DNA of 64,000 nucleotides from Novosphingobium sp. G106 (GCF_019075875.1 NZ_JAHOOZ010000001.1:4526001-4590000); one strand, 5' to 3'. Counted from the first letter of the stretch, positions 28,631 through 39,942 are shown. The notes: generated by a model from the letters alone, not told the origin. Program-made: numbers and translations.

Positions 28631-29928
28631 CAGTTCAACCGCACGCGCAGGTGATTGACGCCGCGCGCGACCAGGCCGCCGATGATGCTGGTCGACTCGC
28701 CGCTGTCGTCGAGGCGCATTTTCGGAAAACGATCGAGCAGCGCGTTGATTGCCGCGGTCATTTCCGCCGCGGCGACGAAACGGCCGAGGCAGGTGTGCGG
28801 GCCGGCAGCGAAGCCGACGTGCCGTTTGGCCGGCCGGTGCAGGTCGTAGTCGTCGGGCCGCTCCCACCGATCCGGATCGCGGTTGGCCGCGCCGAGGCAG
28901 CAGTCGATGATCGCGCCTTCGGGGATCTCGTGCCCGTCGAGCACGGTGTCGCTCATCGCCATGCGATAGAACAGCGGGTCCGTGCAGTTCCAGCGAACCG
29001 ACTCCTCGATCGCCTGCGGCATAAGCGAGCGGTCGGCGCGCAGCGCTTCGAGCTGGTCGCGGTTGCTGAGCAGCGCGAACAGCGTGATGCCGAGCTGGCG
29101 GAAGGTCGTGCCGCCGCCCGCGAGGAGCAGCAGGCGGGAGAACGAAAGGATGGCCTCGTCGTCGAGATGCGAGGCCTGGCCTGCCGCATCGGTGAAGGGC
29201 GCGTCGATCATGCGCGAGATCAGGTCGTCGCGCCGCTCGGCCCGCCGTTCGGCGATCGCCCCCAGCAGCACCTGCCGCACCTTCTCGTGGGCCACTGCGC
29301 GCGCTGCTTCGGGCAGCACGGGGGCCATCGAGGTTAGCAGACTATCGCGAAACTCCAGGGCTTCGTTCGAATCCAGGCCATAGGCGGCGGTCACCGTGTG
29401 CATCGGCAGGCGGCCGCAAAGCTGCGGGACGAGATCGACCGCGCCCTGGCCTTCGATGCCGTCGAGCAGGATCTGCACGAAAGGCTCGATCCACATCTCG
29501 GTCCACCAGCCCATCGCCTGGTCGCGCGTCATCATCGGCTGCACCGCGGCGCGATAGCGGGCATGCTCGTTGCCGATCATCGTCAGCACGGTGTGCCCGA
29601 TGTTCTTCATGACGCTGTCTTGCTCCTGGTAATGCGCCGAGGAGAACTTGTCGGCTTCGACCAGGGCTTTGCTGCAGGCGTTGAACGACAGCGCGGTAAA
29701 GTGCTTGCGTTGGGGAGAGGTGTGATCGGGCCGGCCAGTCAATTCCATCATCAGACTGCCGGCGAAAACCGATCCCTGCGATCGCAGGCGGGCGAAATCG
29801 GGATAGGGATCGGGGATCATGACGCCGCCGGAGTGTTCGATCTCCTTCTCGACGTTGAACATTTCCTTGTAGCGCGGATCGTCGCTGGTCAGTGCGCTGG
29901 ATTTTGCCGTCACCTTAACATCTCCCAT
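28630..29928 (-). CDS. cytochrome P450
   Basis: 432 residues, a soluble bacterial P450. Hallmarks: I-helix LLLLAGGGTTFRQ, K-helix E-x-x-R in EESVRWN, and the heme loop FAAGPHTCLG with ligand Cys380. The usual Gly-Thr pair of the I-helix is present (GGTT). Substrate unknown; the N-terminal substrate regions do not tell. No ferredoxin or reductase genes are adjacent, so electrons must come from elsewhere. The region before the start has an inverted repeat and a TTCGCAAT motif also found before the DUF7064-like gene, hinting at shared control with it. Confidence 0.95.
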   Translation of the reverse strand: MGDVKVTAKSSALTSDDPRYKEMFNVEKEIEHSGGVMIPDPYPDFARLRSQGSVFAGSLMMELTGRPDHTSPQRKHFTALSFNACSKALVEADKFSSAHYQEQDSVMKNIGHTVLTMIGNEHARYRAAVQPMMTRDQAMGWWTEMWIEPFVQILLDGIEGQGAVDLVPQLCGRLPMHTVTAAYGLDSNEALEFRDSLLTSMAPVLPEAARAVAHEKVRQVLLGAIAERRAERRDDLISRMIDAPFTDAAGQASHLDDEAILSFSRLLLLAGGGTTFRQLGITLFALLSNRDQLEALRADRSLMPQAIEESVRWNCTDPLFYRMAMSDTVLDGHEIPEGAIIDCCLGAANRDPDRWERPDDYDLHRPAKRHVGFAAGPHTCLGRFVAAAEMTAAINALLDRFPKMRLDDSGESTSIIGGLVARGVNHLRVRLN

Positions 29929-29950
29929 GCGGCGCTAGCTATCGCGCCTG

Positions 29951-30000
29951 TGACACAGACTATGTCATAAAAATTCGCAATTTCGATCATTAATTCGCCA
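29951..30000. promoter_or_regulatory. P450 upstream region with repeats
   Basis: An inverted repeat TGACA-N7-TGTCA (29951-29967) is followed by AAATTCGCAAT (29971-29981) and a second copy AATTCGCCAAT starting at 29992. They lie 23 to 75 bases before the P450 start. Such spacing and symmetry suit TetR- or MarR-type operators; the regulator is not identified. Confidence 0.4.
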
Positions 30001-30088
30001 ATGATAGTTGGCCGAGATGGATCCAAGCGCGGGATCGCATCCCTGCGAGGTCGGCCAGGCACTTCTTCGAGAGCGCCCCTCTAGCGGG

Positions 30089-30784
30089 CTAGGCTGCGGC
30101 CTTGGCGGGCGCTGCCGCTTTCCGGGCGAACCAGATGACATGCTGCGCACCCTTGCCGTTGGGACGCGAGCGGACGCGGACCTCGTCCACTGCGAAGCCT
30201 GCCTTCTCCAGTCGCTTGGTGAAGTTGTCGTCGGGCTCGGCCGACCAGATCGCGAGAATGCCGCCGGCACGCAGCGCGTCCTTGGCGTTGAGCAGGCCGT
30301 TGTTCGAATAGAGACAGTCGTTGACCCGACGCACGAGCCCGTCGGGGCCGTTGTCGACGTCGAGCAGGATCGCGTCGTAGGCGTCGCGTGCCGAATCGAT
30401 CAGCATGGCGACATCGTCGTTGACCAGCACCACGCGCGGATCTTCAAGGCAGCCGGCGGTCAGCGCTTCCATCGGCCCGCGCGCCCACTCGATGATCTCG
30501 GGGACGATCTCGGCGACGGTCAGCGTCGCATCGGCGGTCAGGGTCTTGAGCGCCGCGCGCAGCGTGAAGCCCATGCCGTAGCCGCCGATCAGCCATTCGG
30601 AACCCGTCCTGAGGCCGAGCCGCTCGGAGGTCATCGTCGCGAGCGCTTCCTCCGAATTGCTCACGCGCGTGTTCATCAGCTCGTTGCGTTCGAGCAGGAT
30701 GGTGTATTCGTCGCCGCGGCGCATCAGCCGCAGCTCGACGCCGTCGGGCACCTGGGCGGTGCCAACCAGTTCAGCTGCGATCAT
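30089..30784 (-). CDS. spermidine synthase-like SAM-fold protein
   Basis: 231 residues from the ATG at 30784 (GGGGGA upstream). The fold is that of spermidine synthase/methyltransferases: RTGSEWLIGGYGMGFTLRAA as the glycine-rich cofactor loop, LTVAEIVPEIIEWARG with the acidic residue after the second strand, DPRVVLVNDDVAMLI and DAILLDVDNGPDGLV with the acidic substrate-site motif. Proteins of this size in alphaproteobacteria are annotated as spermidine-synthase-like with unproven activity. It is followed on the same strand only by non-coding sequence to the P450, and preceded by a DUF6481 gene. Confidence 0.7.
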   Translation of the reverse strand: MIAAELVGTAQVPDGVELRLMRRGDEYTILLERNELMNTRVSNSEEALATMTSERLGLRTGSEWLIGGYGMGFTLRAALKTLTADATLTVAEIVPEIIEWARGPMEALTAGCLEDPRVVLVNDDVAMLIDSARDAYDAILLDVDNGPDGLVRRVNDCLYSNNGLLNAKDALRAGGILAIWSAEPDDNFTKRLEKAGFAVDEVRVRSRPNGKGAQHVIWFARKAAAPAKAAA

Positions 30785-30807
30785 GATGCGTTCCCCCGGC
30801 AGAGCCG

Positions 30808-31140
30808 TTATCTCTTGCGGGCCTTGCGCGCGGCATAGCGCGCGTCGCGGGCGGCCTTGCGTTCGGCCTCGGTCAGCTCGGGCTTGACCTCGGCTACCTT
30901 GGCGGCCTCCGCTTCGGCCTTGGCCAACTTGGCGGCCGCCCTGGCTTCGCGCTCGGCCTGCATGGCCTTGCGTTTTTCGGCCAGTGCAGCTTCGCGTTCG
31001 GCCGCCTTGGCGGCGCGCTGGGCCTCTAGTTCGGGGTCGACCGCCGGCTTTGCCTGCAGTTTTGCGAGGGCCTTTGCCCGCGCTGCGGCGGCTGCCGCCG
31101 TCCGGTCCTGAAAGCCCGGTTCCTTGTATCCTGCCATCAA
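30808..31140 (-). CDS. DUF6481 family small charged protein
   Basis: 110 residues, almost entirely Ala, Lys, Glu and Arg, forming a long helix or coiled coil (AAAAAARAKALAKLQAKP onward) after an N-terminal GYKEPGFQDR motif and before the basic end KAARDARYAARKARKR. The N-terminal motif matches DUF6481, a small family seen in sphingomonads. Function is unknown. It lies 23 bases upstream of the spermidine-synthase-like gene and may be in one transcript with it. Low complexity alone could make this a false gene, but the conserved N-terminal motif supports it. Confidence 0.7.
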   Translation of the reverse strand: MMAGYKEPGFQDRTAAAAAARAKALAKLQAKPAVDPELEAQRAAKAAEREAALAEKRKAMQAEREARAAAKLAKAEAEAAKVAEVKPELTEAERKAARDARYAARKARKR

Positions 31141-31242
31141 TTCTTACTCGGTTTCCTTGATCATCGATTGCCGCCGATCGCACAGGTCGGGACCGGCAGG
31201 GCCGCCCTTAGCACGAGGAAACGACAGCGGCATAGTGCGGTG

Positions 31243-32290
31243 TCAGGCGATTATCGTAGTCTGCTCGGGCCGGGCCGACCGTTCGATCATGCCATAGGCG
31301 GTTTGGCCGTCCCAGGTGTAACGCACGCCGCTCTGCTGGAGATCCAGGCCCCACATCTCCTTGCTGCTGACGCGGCAGGTGGCGAGCGTCGTCAAGCCTT
31401 CGATCCGCGTCACGCCGAGCTCGGAATGGAGCTCAACCGAAACGTCGTCGCCCGAGGCACCGAATTGGCGGAGCCAGGGCATCGCCTTCGCCTTGGCGGG
31501 GTACATCTGGCCGTCCTGCCAGATGAAGCCCTCGTTCCACGGCTCGAAGCCGTCGTCGTGCGGCGGATAGGCAAGGTAGCCGAAGGCGCGGCCATCGGGG
31601 AAGACCGCGGTCTGCCAGCAGTGGCCGCGCAGGAACAGTCCATCAGTGCGCACCGAGCGGCGCTTCACCCGCATGCCGCTGGCGCTGAAATCACGCCGCT
31701 GGCCGTCGACGTCGAACCAGCCCTTGCCCTTGAACAGCTGCTCGATGCGCCAGCCGAGGCCCACCGAAAGTCCGTCGCGCTGCTCGCCCTTGCCGCGCTT
31801 GAAGAAGGCTTCGGGCGAATTATCCTGGATATAGGCGGGGACCACCATCTCCAGCTCGATCTCATAGCGCAGCGGGATACGGGGGAAAGCCTTGCGTCTG
31901 CCCGGCGAGCTGGTTGCCGATGTGGGTGTCGCTGACCTCGCCATCGAAGCCCACCTGCCAGCGGCGGAAGGGTTCGAGGCAGCGGAAGGTGAGGGGACCT
32001 GCGCCGAGCACCGCGGGTTGGCCATTCCCGTCACGCACCGGGTGCATCGCGCCCGCACCCATGTCCGAGAGCACGCGGCCGTCGGCGAACGCGAAATTGG
32101 CCTGGTAGCGGCGGTTTTCCCAGCTCACCGGCTCGGCCTCGACGCCGTTGCGCGGGATGCCGAAGCGTCCTTCGTCGTCGAAAATCCAGAACGAGGTGCC
32201 CTCGCGCTCCCAGGCGCAGGCGCTCGGCTGCTCGAAGAAGTAGTCATCCTCGAGCCGCAGCCCGCCGGTCATTTCGGTGCTCGAATCCAT
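31243..32290 (-). pseudogene. DUF7064/DUF7065-like protein, frameshifted as read
   Basis: Two frames encode one protein of about 348 residues: the N-terminal part MDSSTEMTGGLRLEDDYFFE to about NQLAGQTQGF, then, in another frame, RIPLRYEIELEMVVPAYI to the end. The junction lies in a run of five G at 31881-31885 (C on the coding strand); removing one base gives a continuous protein. The beta-rich sequence with many Trp and aromatic residues resembles the paired DUF7064/DUF7065 proteins found near P450s and CoA-dependent catabolic genes of sphingomonads and mycobacteria. Its function is not known. It may be a sequencing artefact and not a dead gene. Confidence 0.65.
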
Positions 32291-32332
32291 GGCATTGCTC
32301 TCCGCGCTTTTGCGGACAGGCTAACGTGCCGA

Positions 32333-32377
32333 CGAACGATAACAATCGCCAAATTCGCAATAGTGATTGTTTGTTCG
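32333..32377. promoter_or_regulatory. extended inverted repeat before the DUF7064-like gene
   Basis: Arms CGAAC...AACAATC (32333-32347) and GATTGTT.GTTCG (32365-32377) face each other around a centre that contains AAATTCGCAAT (32351-32361), identical over 11 bases to the P450 upstream motif. It starts 43 bases upstream of the DUF7064-like start. Likely an operator; the regulator is unknown. Confidence 0.45.
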
Positions 32378-32386
32378 CGCTATGGG

Positions 32387-34463
<2,077 letters not shown>

Positions 34464-34467
34464 ACTA

Positions 34468-34482
34468 TTCGACTTTCTCGAA
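34468..34482. promoter_or_regulatory. LysR-type operator candidate
   Basis: TTCGACTTTCTCGAA, a perfect 5-base inverted repeat with 5-base spacer, containing T-N11-A, the LysR consensus form. It lies 5 bases before the lysR start, where a repressing autoregulatory site would be expected. Confidence 0.5.
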
Positions 34483-34572
34483 CATAATGGCGTGTTTTAT
34501 CCCAATTCCTTCGCAGGGTCGCAAGGCCTATCTCGGCTTCAACACGTTCACTCCTACAGACGGAGACAACAG

Positions 34573-35271
34573 ATGATCGAAGTCCGCCCCTTCAACAGCC
34601 TCGGCGCCGCCAACCACGGATGGCTCGATGCTCACCACCACTTCTCCTTCGGCGACTACCACGAGCCGGGCCGCACCAACTGGGGCCGCCTGCGCGTCTG
34701 GAACGACGATACGATCGCGCCGAAGACGGGCTTCCCGGCCCACCCGCATCGCGACATGGAAATCATCACCTATGTCCGCAAGGGTGCGATCACCCACAAG
34801 GACAGCCTCGGCAACGAAGGCCGCACCGAAGCGGGCGACGTCCAGGTGATGAGCGCCGGCAGCGGCATCCAGCACGCCGAATATAACCTCGAGGACGAGG
34901 AAACGACGCTGTTCCAGATCTGGATCCTGCCCGACGGGCGCGGCGGCGAGCCCAGCTGGGGCGCGCAACCCTTCCCCAAGGGCGACCGTTCCGGCCGTTT
35001 CGTGACGTTGGCCTCGGGCATCGAGGGTGACGAGGGCGCGCTGCCGATCCGCAGCAATGCCCGTGTCGTCGGCGCGACGATCAAGGCCGGCGACAGCGTG
35101 ACCTACCCGCTGACGCCCGACCGCCACACCTACCTCGTCCCCGCCACCGGCCGCATCACGGTCGGCGACAAGGAAGCCAATGCCCGCGACGGCGTCGCCG
35201 TGACGGGTCTCGACAGCATCACTCTGACTGCCATCGAGGATAGCGAGATCGTCCTCGTCGACGCCGCCTGA
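34573..35271 (+). CDS. pirin family cupin protein
   Basis: 232 residues from the ATG at 34573; the upstream frame is open but overlaps the divergent lysR. The pirin N-terminal cupin has the metal-ligand motif GFPAHPHRDMEIITYV and the second pair in MSAGSGIQHAEYN, a two-His/one-His/one-Glu iron site. Bacterial pirins of this type show quercetin dioxygenase or redox-sensing activity. It precedes a nitroreductase, and both are divergent from lysR, a recurring set that suggests response to electrophiles or quinones. Confidence 0.92.
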   Translation: MIEVRPFNSLGAANHGWLDAHHHFSFGDYHEPGRTNWGRLRVWNDDTIAPKTGFPAHPHRDMEIITYVRKGAITHKDSLGNEGRTEAGDVQVMSAGSGIQHAEYNLEDEETTLFQIWILPDGRGGEPSWGAQPFPKGDRSGRFVTLASGIEGDEGALPIRSNARVVGATIKAGDSVTYPLTPDRHTYLVPATGRITVGDKEANARDGVAVTGLDSITLTAIEDSEIVLVDAA

Positions 35272-35282
35272 TCCTCCCCCCG

Positions 35283-35319
35283 GGCCCCTCCCCAGACCCT
35301 CCCCCGCCGGGGAGGGGCC
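35283..35319. terminator. hairpin between pirin and nitroreductase genes
   Basis: GGCCCCTCCCC (35283-35293) pairs perfectly with GGGGAGGGGCC (35309-35319), followed by CTCCCTCTTTTC. It could be a partial terminator or an RNA-stabilising element inside the pirin-nitroreductase unit. Confidence 0.5.
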
Positions 35320-35349
35320 ACTCCCTCTTTTCTTCAAAGGAACTCCGCC

Positions 35350-35928
35350 ATGACCACCCGCACCGCCCATCCCAAGGTCCACCAGCTCTTTCTCGACCGC
35401 TGGTCGCCTCGTGCTTTCGACGAGAGCGCGATCTCCGATGAAGACCTCGAAGCGATCTTTGCCGCCGCCGGCCTCGCGCCTTCGGCTTTCAACTACCAGC
35501 CGTGGAAATTCCTCTATGCCCGCCGCGGTGATGAGAACTGGGAGCGTTTCCTGTCGCTGCTGATCCCGTTCAACCAGATGTGGGCCAAGGACGCGGCGGC
35601 GCTGGTGTTCATCGTCTCCGATACCAAGAAGCGCGATGGCGAGGAGCATAGCGACTTCTACAGCCACAGCTTCGACGCCGGCGCAGCCTGGGCGCAGATG
35701 GCGCTTCAGGCGACGCTGCTCGGCTACCACGCCCACGGCATGACCGGCCTGGAATTCGACAAGGCCCGCGCCGAGCTCGGCCTGCCCGATGACATCCGCC
35801 TCGAAGCGGCAGTGGCGATCGGCCGGCGCGATGCCCCCGAGCGCCTCCCCGAAGGCCTGCGTGGCGGCGAAGTGCCCAGCCCGCGCAAGCCGGTCGCCGA
35901 GATCGCTTTCGCCGGCAGCTACCGCTGA
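35350..35928 (+). CDS. nitroreductase family protein
   Basis: 192 residues, FMN-dependent nitroreductase fold. The N-terminal RWSPRAFDESAISDEDLEAI and the FMN-binding block APSAFNYQPWKFLYA are diagnostic, and later GAAWAQMALQATLLGYHAHGM and VAIGRRDAPERLPE complete the site. It may reduce nitro groups or quinones with NAD(P)H; the substrate is unproven. The ATG follows AAAGGAAC. It lies 78 bases after pirin and probably shares its LysR-controlled promoter. Confidence 0.92.
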   Translation: MTTRTAHPKVHQLFLDRWSPRAFDESAISDEDLEAIFAAAGLAPSAFNYQPWKFLYARRGDENWERFLSLLIPFNQMWAKDAAALVFIVSDTKKRDGEEHSDFYSHSFDAGAAWAQMALQATLLGYHAHGMTGLEFDKARAELGLPDDIRLEAAVAIGRRDAPERLPEGLRGGEVPSPRKPVAEIAFAGSYR

Positions 35929-35999
35929 CAGTTGATCGCTTGATGATGTAAGGAAGGAAACGGCCGGCGGCGCAAGCTGCCGGCCGGTCTCTGTTCCGC

Positions 36000-36073
36000 T
36001 GGAGGCCCGAGCCGGAATCGAACCGGCGTGCGCGGATTTGCAGTCCGCTACGTAACCACTCCGCCATCGGGCC
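36000..36073 (-). tRNA. tRNA-Cys(GCA)
   Basis: On the minus strand a complete cloverleaf starts GGCCCGATGGCGGAGTGGTT and closes with the matching TCGGGCC, discriminator T and an encoded CCA (36002-36000). The anticodon loop CTGCAAA carries GCA at 36041-36039, reading cysteine codons. T-arm GCCGGTTCGATTCCGGC is perfect. Confidence 0.97.
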
Positions 36074-36139
36074 TCGATCGCGGGAATGCGCCCCTATCAA
36101 TCCCCGCGAGTGGGTGCAATCGGATTCGGGCCGGCTTAC

Positions 36140-36448
36140 CTACGATCCGCGGTTGAACGCTCTTTGCAGGTGTTCGGCGACGGGGCCGTAGAGCGGCTTG
36201 TCGAACTCGATCCCCGCAAAGCCGCCGCGCGACCAGCGGACCACGCCGGGCAGGCTTTCGAAATTCTGCGGGCGGATGCGCAGCTTCAGCCCTTCGCCGA
36301 GCGACAGGGCCTTGGTGAAGATGCGGCAGCCCTCGGCGGTCAGATCGACGATCGTGACATCGCCTTGCCGGCCGGTATCGGTGCGGCAGACGGCAGGCAT
36401 GGTAACGGGAGGCCGCGAAGTGCGGCGCTGATTGATGGCGCGACCCAT
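36140..36448 (-). CDS. PilZ domain protein
   Basis: 102 residues, a single PilZ domain: RRTSRPPVTMPAVCRT at the N-terminus (Arg-rich c-di-GMP motif), DVTIVDLTAEGCRI (the D/N-x-S/A-x-x-G motif, here DLTAEG) and a C-terminal VVRWSRGGFAGIEFD. The first motif is RRTSR and lacks an exact RxxxR, so c-di-GMP binding is probable but not certain. It stands alone beside the tRNA gene. Confidence 0.85.
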   Translation of the reverse strand: MGRAINQRRTSRPPVTMPAVCRTDTGRQGDVTIVDLTAEGCRIFTKALSLGEGLKLRIRPQNFESLPGVVRWSRGGFAGIEFDKPLYGPVAEHLQRAFNRGS

Positions 36449-36510
36449 TCGACCGACCCTAGATCGACCGCTGCGATCCGTCTGTTACCTTTTGAACGCA
36501 GGGCGCTTTT

Positions 36511-37896
36511 TTACGATACTCGCTGGAACTGCAGCCGGCGTTGGATCGGATCGGCGGCGAGCAGGCGGACGCGGATCGCCTCGCCGGGGATGACGCTGTG
36601 CGCGGTCACGCGCGCTACGATCGGCAGGTCGGACAGCTGGATGCGCGCGCCGCTCTCGCCGATATCGGTGACGACTGCGCGGAACAGCGAGCCCTCATGG
36701 TTGGCCAGCAGCGCGACTTCGGCGAGGTCGATCGCGGCGCGGTCGATCTGGCCGTCGCGCGCTTCGGCCCTGGCCATAGCCTGAGGCAGGCGCTCGAAAG
36801 CCGCGGCCACGGCTCCGGGCACCGGCTTGCCGTTGGCCACCGCCAGGACGGCCTCCAACACATAGCGGTCTGCCAGCCGGCGCAGCGGGGCGGTGCAATG
36901 GGCGTAGGTCGCTGCCATGGCCGAATGCCACGGCGTCTCGCCCTCGCGATAGGGGATGTAGGACGCTCCCCGTCCGGCGCGGCGGATCGCCAACATGAAG
37001 GCAGCCTCGGGTGCTACGGTCGCGCGCAGCGTCTTCTCGAAAGCGGTGAGTGGTATGTCCGCCGGCCAGTCGAGATGGAAGGCCACGGCAGTCCGGCGCA
37101 GCCGCGCCTCGGCGCCGGCATCGGGCTCGGCCATGACGCGGAACAGTCCCGTGTGCGCCGCTTGCAGCGCGTCGGCGACAGCGAGGTTGCTCGCCAGCGA
37201 CATCGCCGCATTGCGTTCCTCGGAGGCGAGTTGCGGGCGGAAGCGCAGGGTGAAGTGGCCGTCGGTATCGCGCGTCACTTCCTGCTCGGGCGGATTGACG
37301 CGAGCGGCCCCACGCCGGTCCTCGGCCGCCTCGATCCGGGCGGCGAGTTCGGCGAAATCCGGCGGCAGGTCCTCGTCGCGGACGGTCTCGTAGGCAAGCT
37401 TGGCGCGGCTTTGGATCAGAGCACGAGCTGCGCCTTCGAGCTTGACCGCACCATCGGGCGCGACGCGCGTTGTCATGACCACGGCTGGCCGCGGGCCGCC
37501 CGGCAGCAGGCTGGCGGCCTTCTCGCTAAGCGCGGGCGGATAGAGGTTGGCCTTGCCGTCGGGCAGGTAGGTTGTCGTGCCGCGCTTCCAGGCCTCTGTG
37601 TCGAGCGGATCGCCGTCCGAAACGAACCAGGCGACGTCGGCGATCGCGTAGTGGAGCAGGAGGTCGGTTCCCGCCCGTTCTATCGTGAAGGCCTGGTCGA
37701 GGTCGGTCGATGTCGCCGGATCGAGCGTGACGAAAGGCTGGTCCGTCCAGTCCGCATGCTCGGTCGGCACACGCGCCGCGGCCTTGTCGGCAGCGGCGAG
37801 CACTTCGGGCGGAAAATTGTCGGGAACGCGGAACTGCGCGCGGATCGCGGCGAGCCCCTCGGACAGCAGGTTCTGGGGGTCGCGTATGGCCTTCAT
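36511..37896 (-). CDS. RNB domain exoribonuclease (RNase II/R type)
   Basis: 461 residues from the ATG at 37896; an earlier ATG at 37914 is possible and neither has a strong ribosome site. It is shorter than RNase R (about 750-800), lacking N-terminal cold-shock domains, and is mostly RNB domain plus a C-terminal S1-like part. The metal/catalytic motif reads FVTLDPATSTDLDQAFTI: D59, D65 and D67 align with the first three Asp of RNase II, but the fourth (Asp210 of E. coli) is Gln here. Later YIPYREGETPWHSAM and YAHCTAPLRRLADRYV are typical. It should degrade RNA 3' to 5' if active. Confidence 0.85.
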   Translation of the reverse strand: MKAIRDPQNLLSEGLAAIRAQFRVPDNFPPEVLAAADKAAARVPTEHADWTDQPFVTLDPATSTDLDQAFTIERAGTDLLLHYAIADVAWFVSDGDPLDTEAWKRGTTTYLPDGKANLYPPALSEKAASLLPGGPRPAVVMTTRVAPDGAVKLEGAARALIQSRAKLAYETVRDEDLPPDFAELAARIEAAEDRRGAARVNPPEQEVTRDTDGHFTLRFRPQLASEERNAAMSLASNLAVADALQAAHTGLFRVMAEPDAGAEARLRRTAVAFHLDWPADIPLTAFEKTLRATVAPEAAFMLAIRRAGRGASYIPYREGETPWHSAMAATYAHCTAPLRRLADRYVLEAVLAVANGKPVPGAVAAAFERLPQAMARAEARDGQIDRAAIDLAEVALLANHEGSLFRAVVTDIGESGARIQLSDLPIVARVTAHSVIPGEAIRVRLLAADPIQRRLQFQRVS

Positions 37897-37993
37897 CGCG
37901 CGAGAGGACAGCATCGGGCGGCAATTGGCAAGATTGTCTAGCGCAGTCCGAGCGCTATAGCTGGACCGATCGTCCCATACCGGAGTTGCCAGA

Positions 37994-39106
37994 ATGAAGA
38001 CCCGCGCCGCCGTTGCCTTTGCGCCGAAGACCCCGCTCGAGATCGTCGAGCTGGACCTCGAAGGTCCCAGGGCGGGCGAGGTACTGGTCGAGATCATGGC
38101 GACGGGCATCTGCCACACCGATGCCTATACGCTCGACGGCTTCGACAGCGAGGGCATCTTCCCCTCGATCCTCGGCCATGAGGGCGCCGGGATCGTCCGC
38201 GAGGTCGGCGCAGGCGTCACCAGCGTCAAGCCGGGCGATCACGTCATCCCGCTCTACACGCCCGAATGCCGCCAGTGCAAAAGCTGCCTTTCGGGCAAGA
38301 CCAACCTCTGCACCGCGATCCGCGCGACCCAGGGCCAGGGGCTGATGCCCGATGGTACCAGCCGGTTTTCGTACAAGGGGCAGACGATCTACCACTACAT
38401 GGGCTGCAGCACCTTCTCGAACTTCACCGTCCTGCCCGAGATCGCGGTTGCCAAGATCCGCGAGGACGCGCCGTTCGACAAGAGCTGCTACGTCGGCTGC
38501 GGAGTGACCACGGGCGTCGGCGCGGTGATCAACACGGCCAAGGTGACGCCGGGCAGCAATGTCGTGGTCTTCGGCCTGGGCGGCATCGGGCTCAACGTGC
38601 TGCAGGGCGCCAGGCTGGTCGGCGCGGACAAGATCATCGGCGTCGATCTCAACGACAGCAAGGCCGACTGGGGCCGCCGCTTCGGCATGACCCATTTCTA
38701 CAATCCGCGCGGCAAGGACACGGCGCAGGTCGTCGCCGATCTCGTCGCGATGACCGACGGCGGGGCCGATTACACCTTCGACTGCACGGGCAATACCGAA
38801 GTCATGCGCCAGGCGCTCGAAGCCTGCCACCGCGGCTGGGGCGTCTCGACCGTGATCGGCGTGGCCGAGGCGGGCAAGGAGATCTCGACGCGACCGTTCC
38901 AGCTCGTCACCGGGCGCGTCTGGAAGGGCTCGGCCTTCGGCGGCGCCAAGGGCCGCACCGACGTGCCCAAGATCGTCGACTGGTACATGAACGGCAAGAT
39001 CGAGATCGACCCGATGATCACCCACGTCCTCAGCCTCGAGGAGATCAACAAGGGCTTCGACCTGATGCATGCCGGCGAGTCCATCCGCAGCGTGGTCGTG
39101 TTCTGA
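37994..39106 (+). CDS. adhC: S-(hydroxymethyl)glutathione dehydrogenase, class III ADH
   Basis: 370 residues. It oxidises the formaldehyde-glutathione adduct to S-formylglutathione with NAD+. Catalytic zinc ligands C40 (TGICHTD) and H62-E63 (GHEGAG) and the C169 region [11 protein letters not shown] are present, with structural zinc cysteines C92, C95, C98 and C106 in [16 protein letters not shown]. The NAD site has [11 protein letters not shown]. It opens a seven-gene operon: the next ATG overlaps its stop (TGATG). Confidence 0.96.
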   Translation: MKTRAAVAFAPKTPLEIVELDLEGPRAGEVLVEIMATGICHTDAYTLDGFDSEGIFPSILGHEGAGIVREVGAGVTSVKPGDHVIPLYTPECRQCKSCLSGKTNLCTAIRATQGQGLMPDGTSRFSYKGQTIYHYMGCSTFSNFTVLPEIAVAKIREDAPFDKSCYVGCGVTTGVGAVINTAKVTPGSNVVVFGLGGIGLNVLQGARLVGADKIIGVDLNDSKADWGRRFGMTHFYNPRGKDTAQVVADLVAMTDGGADYTFDCTGNTEVMRQALEACHRGWGVSTVIGVAEAGKEISTRPFQLVTGRVWKGSAFGGAKGRTDVPKIVDWYMNGKIEIDPMITHVLSLEEINKGFDLMHAGESIRSVVVF

Positions 39107-39942
39107 TGCAGCAGGTTTCCGCCTGGAAAAGCCACGGCGGCATTCAGGGCGTCTATACTCATGCATCGGCGGAGACGGGGACCGAGATGACCTTCTCGGT
39201 CTTCGTGCCCGATCACGATCCGGGCGAGAAACTGCCCGTGCTCTGGTATCTCTCGGGGCTGACCTGCACCCACGCCAACGTCACCGAAAAGGGCGAGTAC
39301 CGCCAGCAGTGTGCCGACGAGGGGATCATCTTCGTCGCGCCCGATACTAGCCCGCGCGGCGATGACGTGCCCGACGACGAGGGTTGGGACTTCGGCAAGG
39401 GCGCTGGCTTCTATGTCGACGCCACCGAGCAGCCTTGGGCGGCGAACTACCGCATGCGCTCGTACATCGAGCGCGAGCTGCCCGCGCTGATCGCCCAGAG
39501 CTTCCCCGCCGACATGGCGCGGCAGGGCATCACCGGCCACTCGATGGGCGGCCATGGCGCGCTGACGATCGCGCTGCGCAATCCCGGCCGGTTTCTGTCG
39601 GTCAGTGGCTTTTCGCCGATCGTCAGCCCGCTGAACTGCCCCTGGGGCGACAAGGCGCTCGGCGGCTATCTGGGGCCCGACCGTGCGGCCTGGCGCGAAT
39701 ATGACGCCTGCGCGCTGATCGCCGACGGTGCGCGGCTGCCGAACCTGCTGGTCGACCAGGGCGAGGCCGATGGCTTTCTCGAAGTGCAGCTCAAGACCCA
39801 TCTGCTGAGCGAGGCCTGCGCCGCCGCGGGCATTCCGGCGACGATCCGCATGCAGTCCGGCTATGACCACTCGTATTATTTCATCTCCAGCTTCATGGCC
39901 GAGCACGTCCGCTGGCATGCCGGCCACCTATATCGCGGATGA
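39106..39942 (+). CDS. fghA: S-formylglutathione hydrolase
   Basis: 278 residues. It hydrolyses S-formylglutathione to formate and glutathione, step two of glutathione-dependent formaldehyde oxidation. Esterase-D family features: oxyanion region LWYLSGLTCTHANVTEKGEY, nucleophile S146 in GHSMGGHGA and catalytic His in YDHSYYF near the C-terminus. Its start overlaps the adhC stop by one base and its stop overlaps the fdsG start (ATGA), so all three steps are coupled. Confidence 0.96.
   Translation: MQQVSAWKSHGGIQGVYTHASAETGTEMTFSVFVPDHDPGEKLPVLWYLSGLTCTHANVTEKGEYRQQCADEGIIFVAPDTSPRGDDVPDDEGWDFGKGAGFYVDATEQPWAANYRMRSYIERELPALIAQSFPADMARQGITGHSMGGHGALTIALRNPGRFLSVSGFSPIVSPLNCPWGDKALGGYLGPDRAAWREYDACALIADGARLPNLLVDQGEADGFLEVQLKTHLLSEACAAAGIPATIRMQSGYDHSYYFISSFMAEHVRWHAGHLYRG

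Noticed and set aside
37900..37993. An FrmR-type formaldehyde repressor gene or operator before adhC.
   Set aside because: No small CsoR/FrmR gene is found nearby and no convincing inverted repeat is seen in the 97-base gap.
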